64,000 nucleotides of DNA from SAR116 cluster bacterium AG-313-A07 (GTDB taxonomy: Bacteria > Pseudomonadota > Alphaproteobacteria > Thalassobaculales > Thalassobaculaceae): positions 43,261 to 107,260 of the forward strand of contig QBVV01000004.1 of the NCBI GenBank assembly GCA_003284265.1, read 5' to 3'. The position numbers and the translations under genes are program-made. This document shows, one piece after another, positions 55,722 to 64,000 of this stretch; position 1 is the first letter of the stretch; every line of letters begins with the position of its first letter. The notes beneath the pieces are model-generated. The model searched no databases. It was not told the origin of the DNA and was given only the letters and a program-made list of their open reading frames with translations.

Positions 55722-57317
55722 ATGAGAACAAAAAGAGAACATTTAAATGCTAATCGACGCATTCTTTATCTTTGGTTACCCAACATAGCGTTAGATCGGC
55801 TTAAGCGTATGACAAAGGGGCAAAGCGCTGAAAAGTTATCTTCTAATGGCATGGTAATCGTGCGAACAGAATATGGTCGTCGTACGATTATCGCAACTTG
55901 TCCCATATCAGAAAAACTGGGCATTGTGATCGGATGGTCACTTAGTGACGCATTAGCGTTACATTCGAAGTTATTAGTGGCTGAAATAGATTTACTGACA
56001 GATAAAATGGAACTAACTAAATTAGCAAATTGGTGTGGGCGATACACGCCATTTGTCGCATTTGATGAAAGTAGAAAAGAGGTAGGAGAGAGAGGACTTT
56101 GGTTAGATATCACTGGATGTGCACATCTTTTTGGGGGCGAGAAAAAACTTCTCGATAATATTATTGATCGACTCTGCCACATTGGATTGACTGCGCGTGG
56201 GGCGATTGCAGATACTCCAGGAGCTGCCTGGGCTTTAGCCCGTTTTGGGGAACTGTCATCTCAAATTGTTAAGCCAGGAGCTCAGCAAGCTGCTATCGCA
56301 GATTTACCGTTGATTGGGTTAAGACTGCCTACATCATTGGTAGAAGATTTGAGTAAGGTTGGGTTGCGTCAAATTAAATCCTTGTTCTCAATCGCTAGAG
56401 CGCCTTTGAGAGCAAGGTTTGGGGTCGAGGTTAGGAAGCGATTAGATCAGGCATTGGGATTAGAAGCTGAACCTATATCACCTCAGATAAGCCATTCACC
56501 AGACTTAGTCAGATTTGTTTTACCTGATCCAATATCTACAATAGATTCCATATTGGCAGTGCTTGAATGCTTACTTGAGCGCTTGATGAAGAAGTTAGAA
56601 ACTAAGTCTTTAGGGGCACGTGAGCTAAAGGTTTTACTTTATCGGATTGATGGACAGCTTGATAAATTAATAGTTAGCACGAGCCAGGACAGTCGTGATA
56701 AATCAATATTTTCAAAATTATTTTTCGAAAAATTTAATGATTTTATATTAGATGCTGGAGTGGATGTAATCACACTTGAAGCGACCAAGGTTGATATATA
56801 TCGGCCGCTTCAACCAGACTTGATATCTCAAATTGATCGTATCAATTCTGAAATATCAGTACTCGTTGATAGATTGGTAAACAGGTTTGGCTCTAGTTCT
56901 GTTATTCGTAGATCTTTAAAGGAAAGCTATTCTCCAGAACGGTCTGAAACTGTTTTTCCTGTCTCTTCCAATTTACATTATTCTAAAATAATACAACCGA
57001 TAGGCAGTTCATTTAAAAATACTTTAACTGTTCGTCCATTATATCTTTTGCAAAGACCCGAATATATAGAACCATTGACTGAGTATAACCGACCTCTGCC
57101 ATTTCAATTCCGTTGGCGACATGCCTTAGTTAATGTCAGACGTGCTAATGGACCTGAACGCATTGCCTCGGAATGGTGGCTCGTAGAAGACTATTATAAG
57201 ACACGCGATTATTTCAGAATTGAAGATTCTGATGGTCGCCGTTATTGGTTGTTTAAAGAGCTAATGAAGCAAAGTAAGAAAAAACCATCTTGGTATTTAC
57301 ACGGATTATTCCCGTGA
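55722..57317 (+). CDS. imuB: ImuB-type inactive Y-family polymerase
   Basis: A 531-residue Y-family-like protein that works as a scaffold in SOS mutagenesis, linking DnaE2 to the sliding clamp. LYLWLPNIALDRLKR at the N-terminus, LWLDITGCAHLFGGE, ARGAIADTPGAAWALARFG and the ending WYLHGLFP are ImuB hallmarks. The acidic catalytic residues of true polymerases are not evident. The ATG at 55722 is kept because the conserved N-terminus begins a few codons later, although the LexA-type site overlaps it. It is coupled to dnaE2 by a GTGA overlap. Confidence 0.93.
   Translation: MRTKREHLNANRRILYLWLPNIALDRLKRMTKGQSAEKLSSNGMVIVRTEYGRRTIIATCPISEKLGIVIGWSLSDALALHSKLLVAEIDLLTDKMELTKLANWCGRYTPFVAFDESRKEVGERGLWLDITGCAHLFGGEKKLLDNIIDRLCHIGLTARGAIADTPGAAWALARFGELSSQIVKPGAQQAAIADLPLIGLRLPTSLVEDLSKVGLRQIKSLFSIARAPLRARFGVEVRKRLDQALGLEAEPISPQISHSPDLVRFVLPDPISTIDSILAVLECLLERLMKKLETKSLGARELKVLLYRIDGQLDKLIVSTSQDSRDKSIFSKLFFEKFNDFILDAGVDVITLEATKVDIYRPLQPDLISQIDRINSEISVLVDRLVNRFGSSSVIRRSLKESYSPERSETVFPVSSNLHYSKIIQPIGSSFKNTLTVRPLYLLQRPEYIEPLTEYNRPLPFQFRWRHALVNVRRANGPERIASEWWLVEDYYKTRDYFRIEDSDGRRYWLFKELMKQSKKKPSWYLHGLFP
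55726..55740. promoter_or_regulatory. LexA-type SOS box (GAAC-N7-GAAC) over imuB start
   Basis: GAAC at 55726-55729 and again at 55737-55740, seven bases apart, match the direct-repeat LexA operator of Alphaproteobacteria (GTTC-N7-GTTC on the other strand). It lies two bases after the imuB ATG, so LexA bound here would block elongation or start-site clearance. This fits damage-inducible control of imuB-dnaE2. Confidence 0.75.
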
Positions 57318-60300
57318 CTACCAGTTCTATGAGTGAGTTAAAAAATTTGTACACTGAGCTCGGTGTTATTAGTAATTTTAGTTTCCTTGAGGGCGGATCA
57401 CATCCAGAAGAGTTAGTCGAGACAGCAATATCACTTGGTTATCAAACGATTTCAATTGCTGACAAACATACTTTATCTGGAGTGGTGCGTTTCCACATTG
57501 CGACAAAAAACTTAGGCATTAAAGGAATTATTGGTAGTCGTATAGAGACCGAAGATGGCGTTGATCTAATATGTTTTCCTACTAATATTAGCGCTTATAG
57601 TCGTTTGACCCGATTATTGAGTATTGGCAAGAGACGAACTAAAAAATCGAGATGCAAGCTATGGTTTAAGGATATCATTGAGCATGCATTAGACCAGATA
57701 TTAATAGTTCTACCTCCACAGTTTTATAATCACCCAAGACTATTCGAAAAAAACCAGGAAGTTGAGGCGAAGTTTTCTAGAGATTTAAGTGAATGGGGAA
57801 GGTTATTTCCTGAATCATTATATCTTGGTGCATCGGTTCTGTATAAAGGAGAAGACGAGTCTAGATTGAACGCACTGTTCAATTTATCAAAAGCAGCAGA
57901 TGTTCCGATGGTTGCATTGAATGACGTTCTTTATCATCATCCAGAACGCCGGCCTCTTCAGGATATACTGACATGTATTCGCAAACAATGCAGTATTAAT
58001 AAGGTTGGGTTTGACCTTGAGGCTAATTCAGAACGTTATCTGAAGTCTCCCGATGAAATGGTTCGTCTATTCCAAAATTATCCTGAATCTATAGTAAATA
58101 CTGCTAAAATAGCCCAAAGATGTAAGTTTACTTTAGATGAATTAAATTATGAATATCCAGATGTGCTAACGCAATTTGGAAATACCGTAGAACAAGAGTT
58201 AGAGATTAAAACATGGCAAGGTGCAAATGAGCGTTATCCATTTAAAGATTATCCAAATGGGATTCCTTCTGTTGTTAAAAAGCAACTAAAATATGAACTA
58301 AACCTTATAAATAAATTAAAATATGCTGCCTATTTTTTGACTGTTTATGACATGGTTCGCTTCGCACGCAGCCGTGATATTTTATGTCAGGGACGCGGTT
58401 CTGCAGCTAATTCAGCTGTTTGCTACTGCCTTGGTATCACTGCAGTTGATCCTAGCCAGTCTGATATATTGTTCGAGCGCTTTATAAGTGAGGCTCGTGG
58501 TGAACCTCCAGATATAGATGTTGATTTTGAACATGAACGTCGTGAGGAAGTAATTCAACATATCTATAAAACGTATGGTAGGGAGCGTGCTGGGATAGCT
58601 GCAACAGTAGTGACATTTCGCTATAGAAGCGCGATAAGAGAAGTTGGAAAGGCAATGGGTCTTTCTGATAATGTTATTGTAGCTTTAACTGGACAAATAC
58701 GCTCTAGTAACTCTGACGAAATTGAAGATGACAGACTAAGAGAAATAGGGCTTGACCCACAAGACAGAACACTCCGAATTGTATTGAAACTTTCCTACCA
58801 ACTAATAGGTTTTCCTAGACATCTATCGCAACATGTTGGCGGTTTTGTAATAACACGGGATCGCCTTGATAAGTTGGTTCCAATCGAAAATGCCGCAATG
58901 CAAGGGCGTACAGTCATTGAATGGGATAAAAATGACCTTGATACACTTGGAATTCTTAAGGTTGATGTGCTTGCACTTGGGATGTTGAGTTGTATTCATA
59001 AAGGGTTTGATTTAATTCATCGCCACTATGGTCGGCATTTAGACCTTGCCAGTGTCCCATCTGAGGACCCATCTGTTTACGATATGCTATCTAAAGGGGA
59101 TTCTTTAGGCGTTTTTCAACTTGAAAGCCGTGCGCAAATGGCGATGTTGCCACGTTTGCGCCCACGATGTTTTTATGACCTGGTTATTGAAGTTGCTATT
59201 GTGCGTCCTGGACCAATCCAAGGAGATATGGTTCATCCATATATCAGACGCCGTAATGGTGACGAAGCAGTAGAATTGCCATCCGAAGAGTTACGCCAAG
59301 TGTTAGGAAAAACATTAGGAGTGCCGCTGTTTCAAGAACAGGCAATGAAAATTGCAATCATTGCAGCAGGATTTACGCCTTCTGAGGCAGATCAATTACG
59401 TCGAGCGATGGCGACGTTTAGGAAGACAGATAAGATTGGGGTTCTTGGCGCCAAGATGATCGAAGGTATGGTTAATCGCGGTTATGCACGTGAGTTTGCA
59501 GAGCGATGCTTTAGACAAATTGAGGGTTTTGGTAACTATGGTTTTCCTGAAAGTCATGCGGCCAGTTTTGCATTACTAGTCTATGTGTCCAGTTGGATGA
59601 AGTGTCATATGCCTGCCGCATTTGCTGCCGCATTACTGAATTCTCAACCTATGGGATTTTACGCTCCCGCCCAGATTGTAAGAGATGCTCGTGATCATGG
59701 AGTAAATGTTTTACATCCAGACGTAAATTATATTGGCTGGGACTGTGATTTAGAACCACAGAGTAATGGGGAATTAGCTCTTCGATTAGGATTAAGGCAA
59801 ATTAAAGGGTTAAGAAAACGGGATGCAATGTTAATAGAACAGAATAGGAAGAGTGGTTATTCTCATCCACGAGAATTGATCAGCCGTGCTGGTATTCAAC
59901 CGTCAACTCTAGAATTGCTTGCACGTGGGGACGCTTTTCAGTCGATGGAGCTCTCAAGACGACAAGCTTTTTGGACTGTCAGAGGTATTGCCAATTCTAC
60001 TTTTGATTCTTTAACAGAAAAGGATAGTGGACTTCCATTATTCAATCATAAGAAAGAATACTATAGTAATAAAACATCCAACTCTGAACCCAAAGTTTCA
60101 TTGCCAATAGCAAGCATAGGTGAGGAAGTTATCGATGATTATAATACTCTTAAGCTATCTCTTAAATCACACCCACTTGCCCTTTTAAGAGAAGATTTAT
60201 CGGGGAATTCTTATAAAGCAATCTCAATTCTTGAAAACTTAGCAGATGGCAGCCCAGTTCTTTTGGCTGGCTTAGTATTAGTGCGTCAGAGGCCAAGCAC

Positions 60301-60640
60301 TGCAAAAGGTATAATATTTATAACGATAGAAGATGAGACTGGAGTTGCGAATCTTGTTGTTTGGTCTCGTCAATTTGAACGATTTAGAAATATAATAATG
60401 AGTGCAAAATTTCTTGGGGTCGAGGGCAAATTACAGCGTGAGGGTGAAGTAATGCATATAATAGTTAAACGACTTGAAGATTTGACCCACAAATTAGGTC
60501 AAATAACCAATTTTAATTTTATAGAGCCGATTGCTCATGCGGATGAACTAAAAAGTTTAGGGTATCTATCGGAAACCTCTGGACCACAAAAACCTGAGAA
60601 AAGAATAGGCTTAGGTATTAACAGCCGGGATTTTCATTAA
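57314..60640 (+). CDS. dnaE2: Error-prone DNA polymerase III alpha subunit
   Basis: A 1108-residue C-family polymerase of the ImuC/DnaE2 type for damage-induced, mutagenic translesion synthesis. The PHP domain starts with YTELGVISNFSFLEGGSHPEELV, as in DnaE2 rather than DnaE1. The palm has QGRGSAANSAVCYCLGI and catalytic aspartates in PDIDVDFEHERR (D400, D402, D404). The fingers have ESRAQMAMLPRLRP, the HhH region ESHAASFALLVYVSSW, and an OB fold near the end. GTG 57314 overlaps the imuB stop as GTGA; a TTG at 57290 and an ATG at 57329 are alternatives. It is SOS-controlled through the imuB promoter. Confidence 0.95.
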   Translation: MTTSSMSELKNLYTELGVISNFSFLEGGSHPEELVETAISLGYQTISIADKHTLSGVVRFHIATKNLGIKGIIGSRIETEDGVDLICFPTNISAYSRLTRLLSIGKRRTKKSRCKLWFKDIIEHALDQILIVLPPQFYNHPRLFEKNQEVEAKFSRDLSEWGRLFPESLYLGASVLYKGEDESRLNALFNLSKAADVPMVALNDVLYHHPERRPLQDILTCIRKQCSINKVGFDLEANSERYLKSPDEMVRLFQNYPESIVNTAKIAQRCKFTLDELNYEYPDVLTQFGNTVEQELEIKTWQGANERYPFKDYPNGIPSVVKKQLKYELNLINKLKYAAYFLTVYDMVRFARSRDILCQGRGSAANSAVCYCLGITAVDPSQSDILFERFISEARGEPPDIDVDFEHERREEVIQHIYKTYGRERAGIAATVVTFRYRSAIREVGKAMGLSDNVIVALTGQIRSSNSDEIEDDRLREIGLDPQDRTLRIVLKLSYQLIGFPRHLSQHVGGFVITRDRLDKLVPIENAAMQGRTVIEWDKNDLDTLGILKVDVLALGMLSCIHKGFDLIHRHYGRHLDLASVPSEDPSVYDMLSKGDSLGVFQLESRAQMAMLPRLRPRCFYDLVIEVAIVRPGPIQGDMVHPYIRRRNGDEAVELPSEELRQVLGKTLGVPLFQEQAMKIAIIAAGFTPSEADQLRRAMATFRKTDKIGVLGAKMIEGMVNRGYAREFAERCFRQIEGFGNYGFPESHAASFALLVYVSSWMKCHMPAAFAAALLNSQPMGFYAPAQIVRDARDHGVNVLHPDVNYIGWDCDLEPQSNGELALRLGLRQIKGLRKRDAMLIEQNRKSGYSHPRELISRAGIQPSTLELLARGDAFQSMELSRRQAFWTVRGIANSTFDSLTEKDSGLPLFNHKKEYYSNKTSNSEPKVSLPIASIGEEVIDDYNTLKLSLKSHPLALLREDLSGNSYKAISILENLADGSPVLLAGLVLVRQRPSTAKGIIFITIEDETGVANLVVWSRQFERFRNIIMSAKFLGVEGKLQREGEVMHIIVKRLEDLTHKLGQITNFNFIEPIAHADELKSLGYLSETSGPQKPEKRIGLGINSRDFH

Positions 60641-60768
60641 TTGGAAATATTTTTTAAAAATACGAAATGATCTTTTCTGTAATTGTTAACATGTATCGCA
60701 AATTCGATTAACAAAGACCTCAATTGCCTGTAGCATCATTGCTATGGATATTTATTAGGGGGATGAAT

Positions 60769-61674
60769 ATGGCCGTCGATACAGCTGATGATACACAAAT
60801 CAAACAGAAGCAGAGAGCTATTTATAACAGTCCAGAAAATTTCTTCAATTGGTCTTGGCCCAGTGTGCCACGGCATCAATTTTTGGCGGAACGTGATAAG
60901 GCCTATGATCCGGATGGGAAAACAGGGTTAATAGCACTCGATATCTCCGATGCATTAGAGACACCTTATCCTGCAACTATACCCGCTATCTTGGCGCGTT
61001 ATGTTAAAGTACGCGCTGGTGATAGTTTGTTCCATTCTTTCAATGCATCTGGTGAAGTTTTCTATGTTTTGCAAGGAACGGGCAGTAGCATTAATGCAGG
61101 AGACACAGTGACGTGGGGAAAGGGAGATGTGTTTTGTTTTCCGGGTGGTAATGAAACCGTCCATGAAGCGATAGATTCTGCCATTCTATTTTGTGTGACC
61201 AACGAACCTTTATTGGCTTTTGAAAATTTGAGGGCGCCATCTCAGGGGAAGTCGCGAAGTGAAACTGTGCACTGGCCTCATGATGAAATTGAAAAACATT
61301 TAGGGGAAATCTATGAGCGCCCGAAAACTTCGGAGACATCTGGTGTGTCAATCCAATTTTCAACCCCAGCGACCGCTCCTAGTCGTAATACAATACCGAT
61401 GATTAATACCGCTATAAATACTTTGGAGTCTGGTGGTGATCAACGCCCGCATCGTCATAACGGTGCCGCAATTACACTCGCTATTGAGGGAGAAGGCATC
61501 CATTCCATGATTGAGGACGAAAAGGTTCCTTGGGTTACTGGCGCTGCACAAATCACGCCGGCAGCTGAATTGCACTCTCACCATAATCAGGGTAATCGAA
61601 GGATGCGCAGCTTTGTTGTTCAAGATGAAGGATTACATTTTTATTTACGTACGCCAGGTTTTAGCTGGGATTAA
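60769..61674 (+). CDS. Double-cupin protein, gentisate 1,2-dioxygenase-like
   Basis: A 301-residue bicupin. The first cupin has HSFNASGEVFYVLQGTG and GDVFCFPGG, the second RPHRHNGAAITLAIEGEG and ITPAAELHSHHNQGNRRM. The second keeps the His cluster expected for an Fe(II) site, as in gentisate dioxygenase relatives, whose active iron lies in one cupin. True gentisate dioxygenases are about 340-370 residues, so a different ring or enol substrate is possible. The ATG at 60769 follows AGGGGG by six bases; an ATG at 60763 overlaps the site. It heads an operon with the aldolase and PhyH-like genes. Confidence 0.82.
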   Translation: MAVDTADDTQIKQKQRAIYNSPENFFNWSWPSVPRHQFLAERDKAYDPDGKTGLIALDISDALETPYPATIPAILARYVKVRAGDSLFHSFNASGEVFYVLQGTGSSINAGDTVTWGKGDVFCFPGGNETVHEAIDSAILFCVTNEPLLAFENLRAPSQGKSRSETVHWPHDEIEKHLGEIYERPKTSETSGVSIQFSTPATAPSRNTIPMINTAINTLESGGDQRPHRHNGAAITLAIEGEGIHSMIEDEKVPWVTGAAQITPAAELHSHHNQGNRRMRSFVVQDEGLHFYLRTPGFSWD

Positions 61675-61725
61675 TCAAGTATCAGTAAAATTATAATTAT
61701 TTTTTGAGCAAAAAGGGGGAGGGTT

Positions 61726-62484
61726 ATGCATAATCCACTTCGTGAACGTTTAAACCAGGGTAAGGTTTGTGCTGGAATTCTAACCAGTATGCCCAGCGTT
61801 AATATAGCCCAGGCACTTTCAAATTCTGGTTTTGACTGGCTCTTTATTGATATGGAGCATGGCCCAATTGATATAGCATCATGTCATCATATGATCACTG
61901 CTACAGCCGGAACTCAATGCGCCCCGGTGGTACGTGTGATGGAGCCATCTATTAGTTACACAAAACCAGTTTTAGATTCCGGTGCCATGGGAATAATTTT
62001 CCCCATGGTGACCTCAAAGGAGGCAGCAGAGTTAGCCGTAAAAGCTGTTCGATATCCTCCCGAAGGAGAACGTGGCTGGGGGCCTTTCTATGCGCCAATG
62101 CGTTGGGGTAATGGTAATTCCATGGAGTATTATAAGGCTTCAAATGACGTCGTGATTATCGCATTAATAGAACATATAGAGTCCATAGAGAATATCGATG
62201 CTATTTTAGGTGTTGATGGGATTGATGTATTTTTTATAGCTCCAATGGACCTTGCAGCGAGTATGGGGCATGTGGGTAATCGTGACCATCCCGACGTACA
62301 GGCCGCGATTAAACGAGGAGAAAAGGCAATTAAAGATGCGGGGCGGGCGCTTGGTGGCCTTTGTCTATCTGCTGATGAAGGGAATTCAAAAATTTCCGAT
62401 GGTTATCAGGTTCTCTTGATGGGATTTGACCTTTTGCTATTAGAAATTGGAACGAAAACTATGCTAGATGGATTAAAACGCTAG
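61726..62484 (+). CDS. HpcH/HpaI family aldolase
   Basis: A 252-residue class II pyruvate/2-oxoacid aldolase of the HpcH/HpaI family. FDWLFIDMEHGPID carries the metal-binding Glu/Asp region, and GAMGIIFPMVTSKEAAELAVKAVRYPPEGERGWG is split over residues 84-120. IEHIESIENIDAILGVDGIDVFFIAPMDLAASMG holds the second metal ligand segment. AAGGGGGAGGG precedes the ATG. It follows the cupin gene by 51 bases and precedes the PhyH-like gene by 10, so it likely cleaves a product of the cupin dioxygenase (inference). Confidence 0.9.
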   Translation: MHNPLRERLNQGKVCAGILTSMPSVNIAQALSNSGFDWLFIDMEHGPIDIASCHHMITATAGTQCAPVVRVMEPSISYTKPVLDSGAMGIIFPMVTSKEAAELAVKAVRYPPEGERGWGPFYAPMRWGNGNSMEYYKASNDVVIIALIEHIESIENIDAILGVDGIDVFFIAPMDLAASMGHVGNRDHPDVQAAIKRGEKAIKDAGRALGGLCLSADEGNSKISDGYQVLLMGFDLLLLEIGTKTMLDGLKR

Positions 62485-62494
62485 GAAAAATCGA

Positions 62495-63286
62495 ATGGAT
62501 CTTACTGAAAAACAGATCTCTGAATATGATGAAAATGGGTGGATTCTTCTTCCTGAATTATTTTCAAAAGAGGAAATATCTATTCTTGAGGCCGCTGCGA
62601 TGGATGTTTTGCAACGTCCGGGACCCGAAGTAGCTAGAGAACCAAACGGTGATCCACATGTATGCTGGGGGATGCACTTATTTGACGAACGTTTCGGAGC
62701 ACTCACTAAGCATCCTCGGGTTTTACTTCCGGTGGAGCAGCTGATGCGCAGCCAAGTCTTTGTTCATCAATCTCGGATAAATATCAAGCAGCAAAATGGT
62801 TCAATAGTAGAATGGCATCAGGATTTTGGAACTTATCATCGGGTGGACGGCATTCCAGAAGCGAGAGGAATAATGATTGGAGTTTTTCTCGATGATGTTA
62901 ATGCATGTAACGCGCCAGTATTGGCTGTGCCTGGATCTCACAAGGAAGGTGTCGTTTCGGAAGCTGTGATTGATGACACAGTCGCAGATCATGATGGAGC
63001 AGCAAAATACCGATATGATATTACCGAAACGACAATGAAGCGATTAGTGGAGAGGCGAGGTTTAGAAGCAATACAGGGTCCGGCAGGATCTGTACTTTTA
63101 ATGAATATGACGGTTGTACATGGTTCCAGTGTAAATATCTCTCCGCTGAGAAGATTATTATTATACGTGAATGTAAGTGCTACTGACAATCGCGGTGAGA
63201 GTTTCGTTAGACCTGAATATTACGCCGCTAGAGATTTCTCACCACTACTGCCTTTGAGTGATAACTGTATCCTTGACTACCAGTAA
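62495..63286 (+). CDS. Phytanoyl-CoA dioxygenase family protein
   Basis: A 263-residue non-heme Fe(II)/2-oxoglutarate oxygenase. The facial triad is WHQDFGTYHR (His and Asp) and VVHGSSVNIS (His), and RRLLLYVNVSA supplies the 2-oxoglutarate arginine. It begins ten bases after the aldolase gene, the third member of the operon. Family members hydroxylate CoA esters, ectoine-like solutes and many small molecules, so the substrate is open. It is convergent with moaA, 11 bases away. Confidence 0.88.
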   Translation: MDLTEKQISEYDENGWILLPELFSKEEISILEAAAMDVLQRPGPEVAREPNGDPHVCWGMHLFDERFGALTKHPRVLLPVEQLMRSQVFVHQSRINIKQQNGSIVEWHQDFGTYHRVDGIPEARGIMIGVFLDDVNACNAPVLAVPGSHKEGVVSEAVIDDTVADHDGAAKYRYDITETTMKRLVERRGLEAIQGPAGSVLLMNMTVVHGSSVNISPLRRLLLYVNVSATDNRGESFVRPEYYAARDFSPLLPLSDNCILDYQ

Positions 63287-63297
63287 ATTTTTTGTTG

Positions 63298-64000
63298 CTA
63301 GCCTCCGGTCACGCTCATGTGTCTTGGGACTGGAGAATTTTTTTGTCTCCTATCTATAATAAAATCATGACCTTTGGGTTTCCTCGAAATAGCTTCCTGA
63401 ATAGCTCCCGTTAACGCTTCATCGCCTTCTGAATTTCTTAAAGGTATTTTAAGGTCAGCCGCATCTTCCTGCCCTAAGCACATGTATAATGTTCCTGTGC
63501 AAGTTAACCTCACCCTGTTGCAGCTTTCACAAAAATTATGTGTGAGCGGCGTTATGAACCCGATTTTCGTTCCGGTCTCTTCAACCTCTACGTAACGAGC
63601 AGGACCACCTGTTTTATAATCTATATCTGTAAGTGTGAAATGTTCCGATAAATTTGATCTCACCATTGATAAGGGTAGATATTGGCTTACTCGGTTTTCC
63701 GCTCCGATATCACCCATTGGCATAACTTCGATGATCGTAATGTCAAAACCGCGCTCTCCGGCCCATTTCACCATGTTTGGCAATTCGTCTTCGTTCGTTC
63801 CCCGTAGGGCGACTGTATTCAGTTTTATTTTTAGCCCTGCATTAGCAGCGGCTTCAATTCCACGTAATACATTCTCAAGCTTTCCCCACCTTGTTATTTC
63901 AGTGAACTTCTTTGGATCTAATGTGTCTATTGATACGTTGACGCGTCTTACTCCGCAATCGAATAATTCCGCGGCATATCTATGAAGTTGAGAGCCATTC
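63298..64000 (-). CDS. moaA: GTP 3',8-cyclase MoaA, C-terminal part (runs off window edge)
   Basis: Radical-SAM enzyme that rearranges GTP in the first step of molybdenum-cofactor synthesis. About 233 C-terminal residues are visible. The C-terminal 4Fe-4S motif [13 protein letters not shown] ... MCLG has the CxxC-x13-C spacing, and the protein ends in the required Gly-Gly. Upstream, [16 protein letters not shown] and [15 protein letters not shown] are typical of the barrel. The N-terminal radical-SAM cysteine motif lies beyond the window. Confidence 0.95.
   Translation of the reverse strand, partial: NGSQLHRYAAELFDCGVRRVNVSIDTLDPKKFTEITRWGKLENVLRGIEAAANAGLKIKLNTVALRGTNEDELPNMVKWAGERGFDITIIEVMPMGDIGAENRVSQYLPLSMVRSNLSEHFTLTDIDYKTGGPARYVEVEETGTKIGFITPLTHNFCESCNRVRLTCTGTLYMCLGQEDAADLKIPLRNSEGDEALTGAIQEAISRKPKGHDFIIDRRQKNSPVPRHMSVTGG

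Overview
The window reads as a chromosomal stretch of an AT-rich alphaproteobacterium, most likely a marine Rhodospirillales-type or SAR116-like lineage. This placement is inferred from gene content and order, because no rRNA or other phylogenetic marker lies in the window. Supporting signs are a class II (plant-type) DAHP synthase, the block HDAC-like/xseB/ispA/dxs/tlyA, the aroC-fabI and pdxH/17-kDa antigen/DnaJ neighbourhoods, a GAAC-N7-GAAC LexA-type site at imuB-dnaE2, and many single-gene oxidoreductases and osmolyte or amine genes. Coding density is high, TTG and GTG starts are common, and no tRNA, rRNA, insertion sequence, prophage or CRISPR array was seen.

Layout. 0-9.3 kb: an MFS transporter cut by the window edge, class II DAHP synthase, then a same-strand run of nicotinate phosphoribosyltransferase, a class I amidotransferase, an OYE-type flavoenzyme that has lost its Fe-S cysteines, an FMO-like enzyme, DUF427 and a persulfide-dioxygenase-like MBL protein. 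9.3-13.6 kb: an RND efflux pump with its adaptor. 13.9-18.8 kb: HDAC-like hydrolase, xseB, ispA, dxs, tlyA (isoprenoid precursor block). 18.8-21.3 kb: a secreted FliL-like protein, aroC, fabI. 21.4-29.9 kb: a likely insertion carrying a dimethylglycine/sarcosine-dehydrogenase-like enzyme, divergent from a Pot-type ABC transporter operon with internal and terminal hairpins, a PadR-like regulator and an SDR. 30-33.3 kb: pdxH, glycine-zipper lipoprotein, DnaJ-like protein, membrane cytochrome c, NTF2-like protein.

33.3-44.4 kb is mostly housekeeping: argG, a YbbAP-type ABC system beside a TesA-type esterase, thpR, an acetylpolyamine-amidohydrolase-like protein, a cyclic-nucleotide-binding MscS channel, DUF3253, folD and yggT. 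44.5-55.4 kb is accessory and catabolic: the DUF4387/AtuA pair, a glutaredoxin-DinB fusion, an LLM oxidoreductase coupled to a divergent aconitase, a lone flagellin, an FAH-family hydrolase, an alpha/beta hydrolase and an FAD-linked D-2-hydroxyacid dehydrogenase. 55.7-60.6 kb is the SOS mutagenesis pair imuB-dnaE2 without an adjacent imuA. 60.7-63.3 kb is a three-gene operon of a gentisate-dioxygenase-like double cupin, an HpcH/HpaI aldolase and a PhyH-type dioxygenase. moaA runs off the right edge.

No completely new system is claimed. The strongest candidates for follow-up are the Fe-S-less OYE in its small redox cluster, the glutaredoxin-DinB fusion near FAH and cupin genes (a possible thiol-dependent ring-cleavage-product isomerase), the Pot-type island with post-transcriptional hairpins and a permease with a 140-residue periplasmic insert, and the aconitase paralog coupled to an LLM enzyme.
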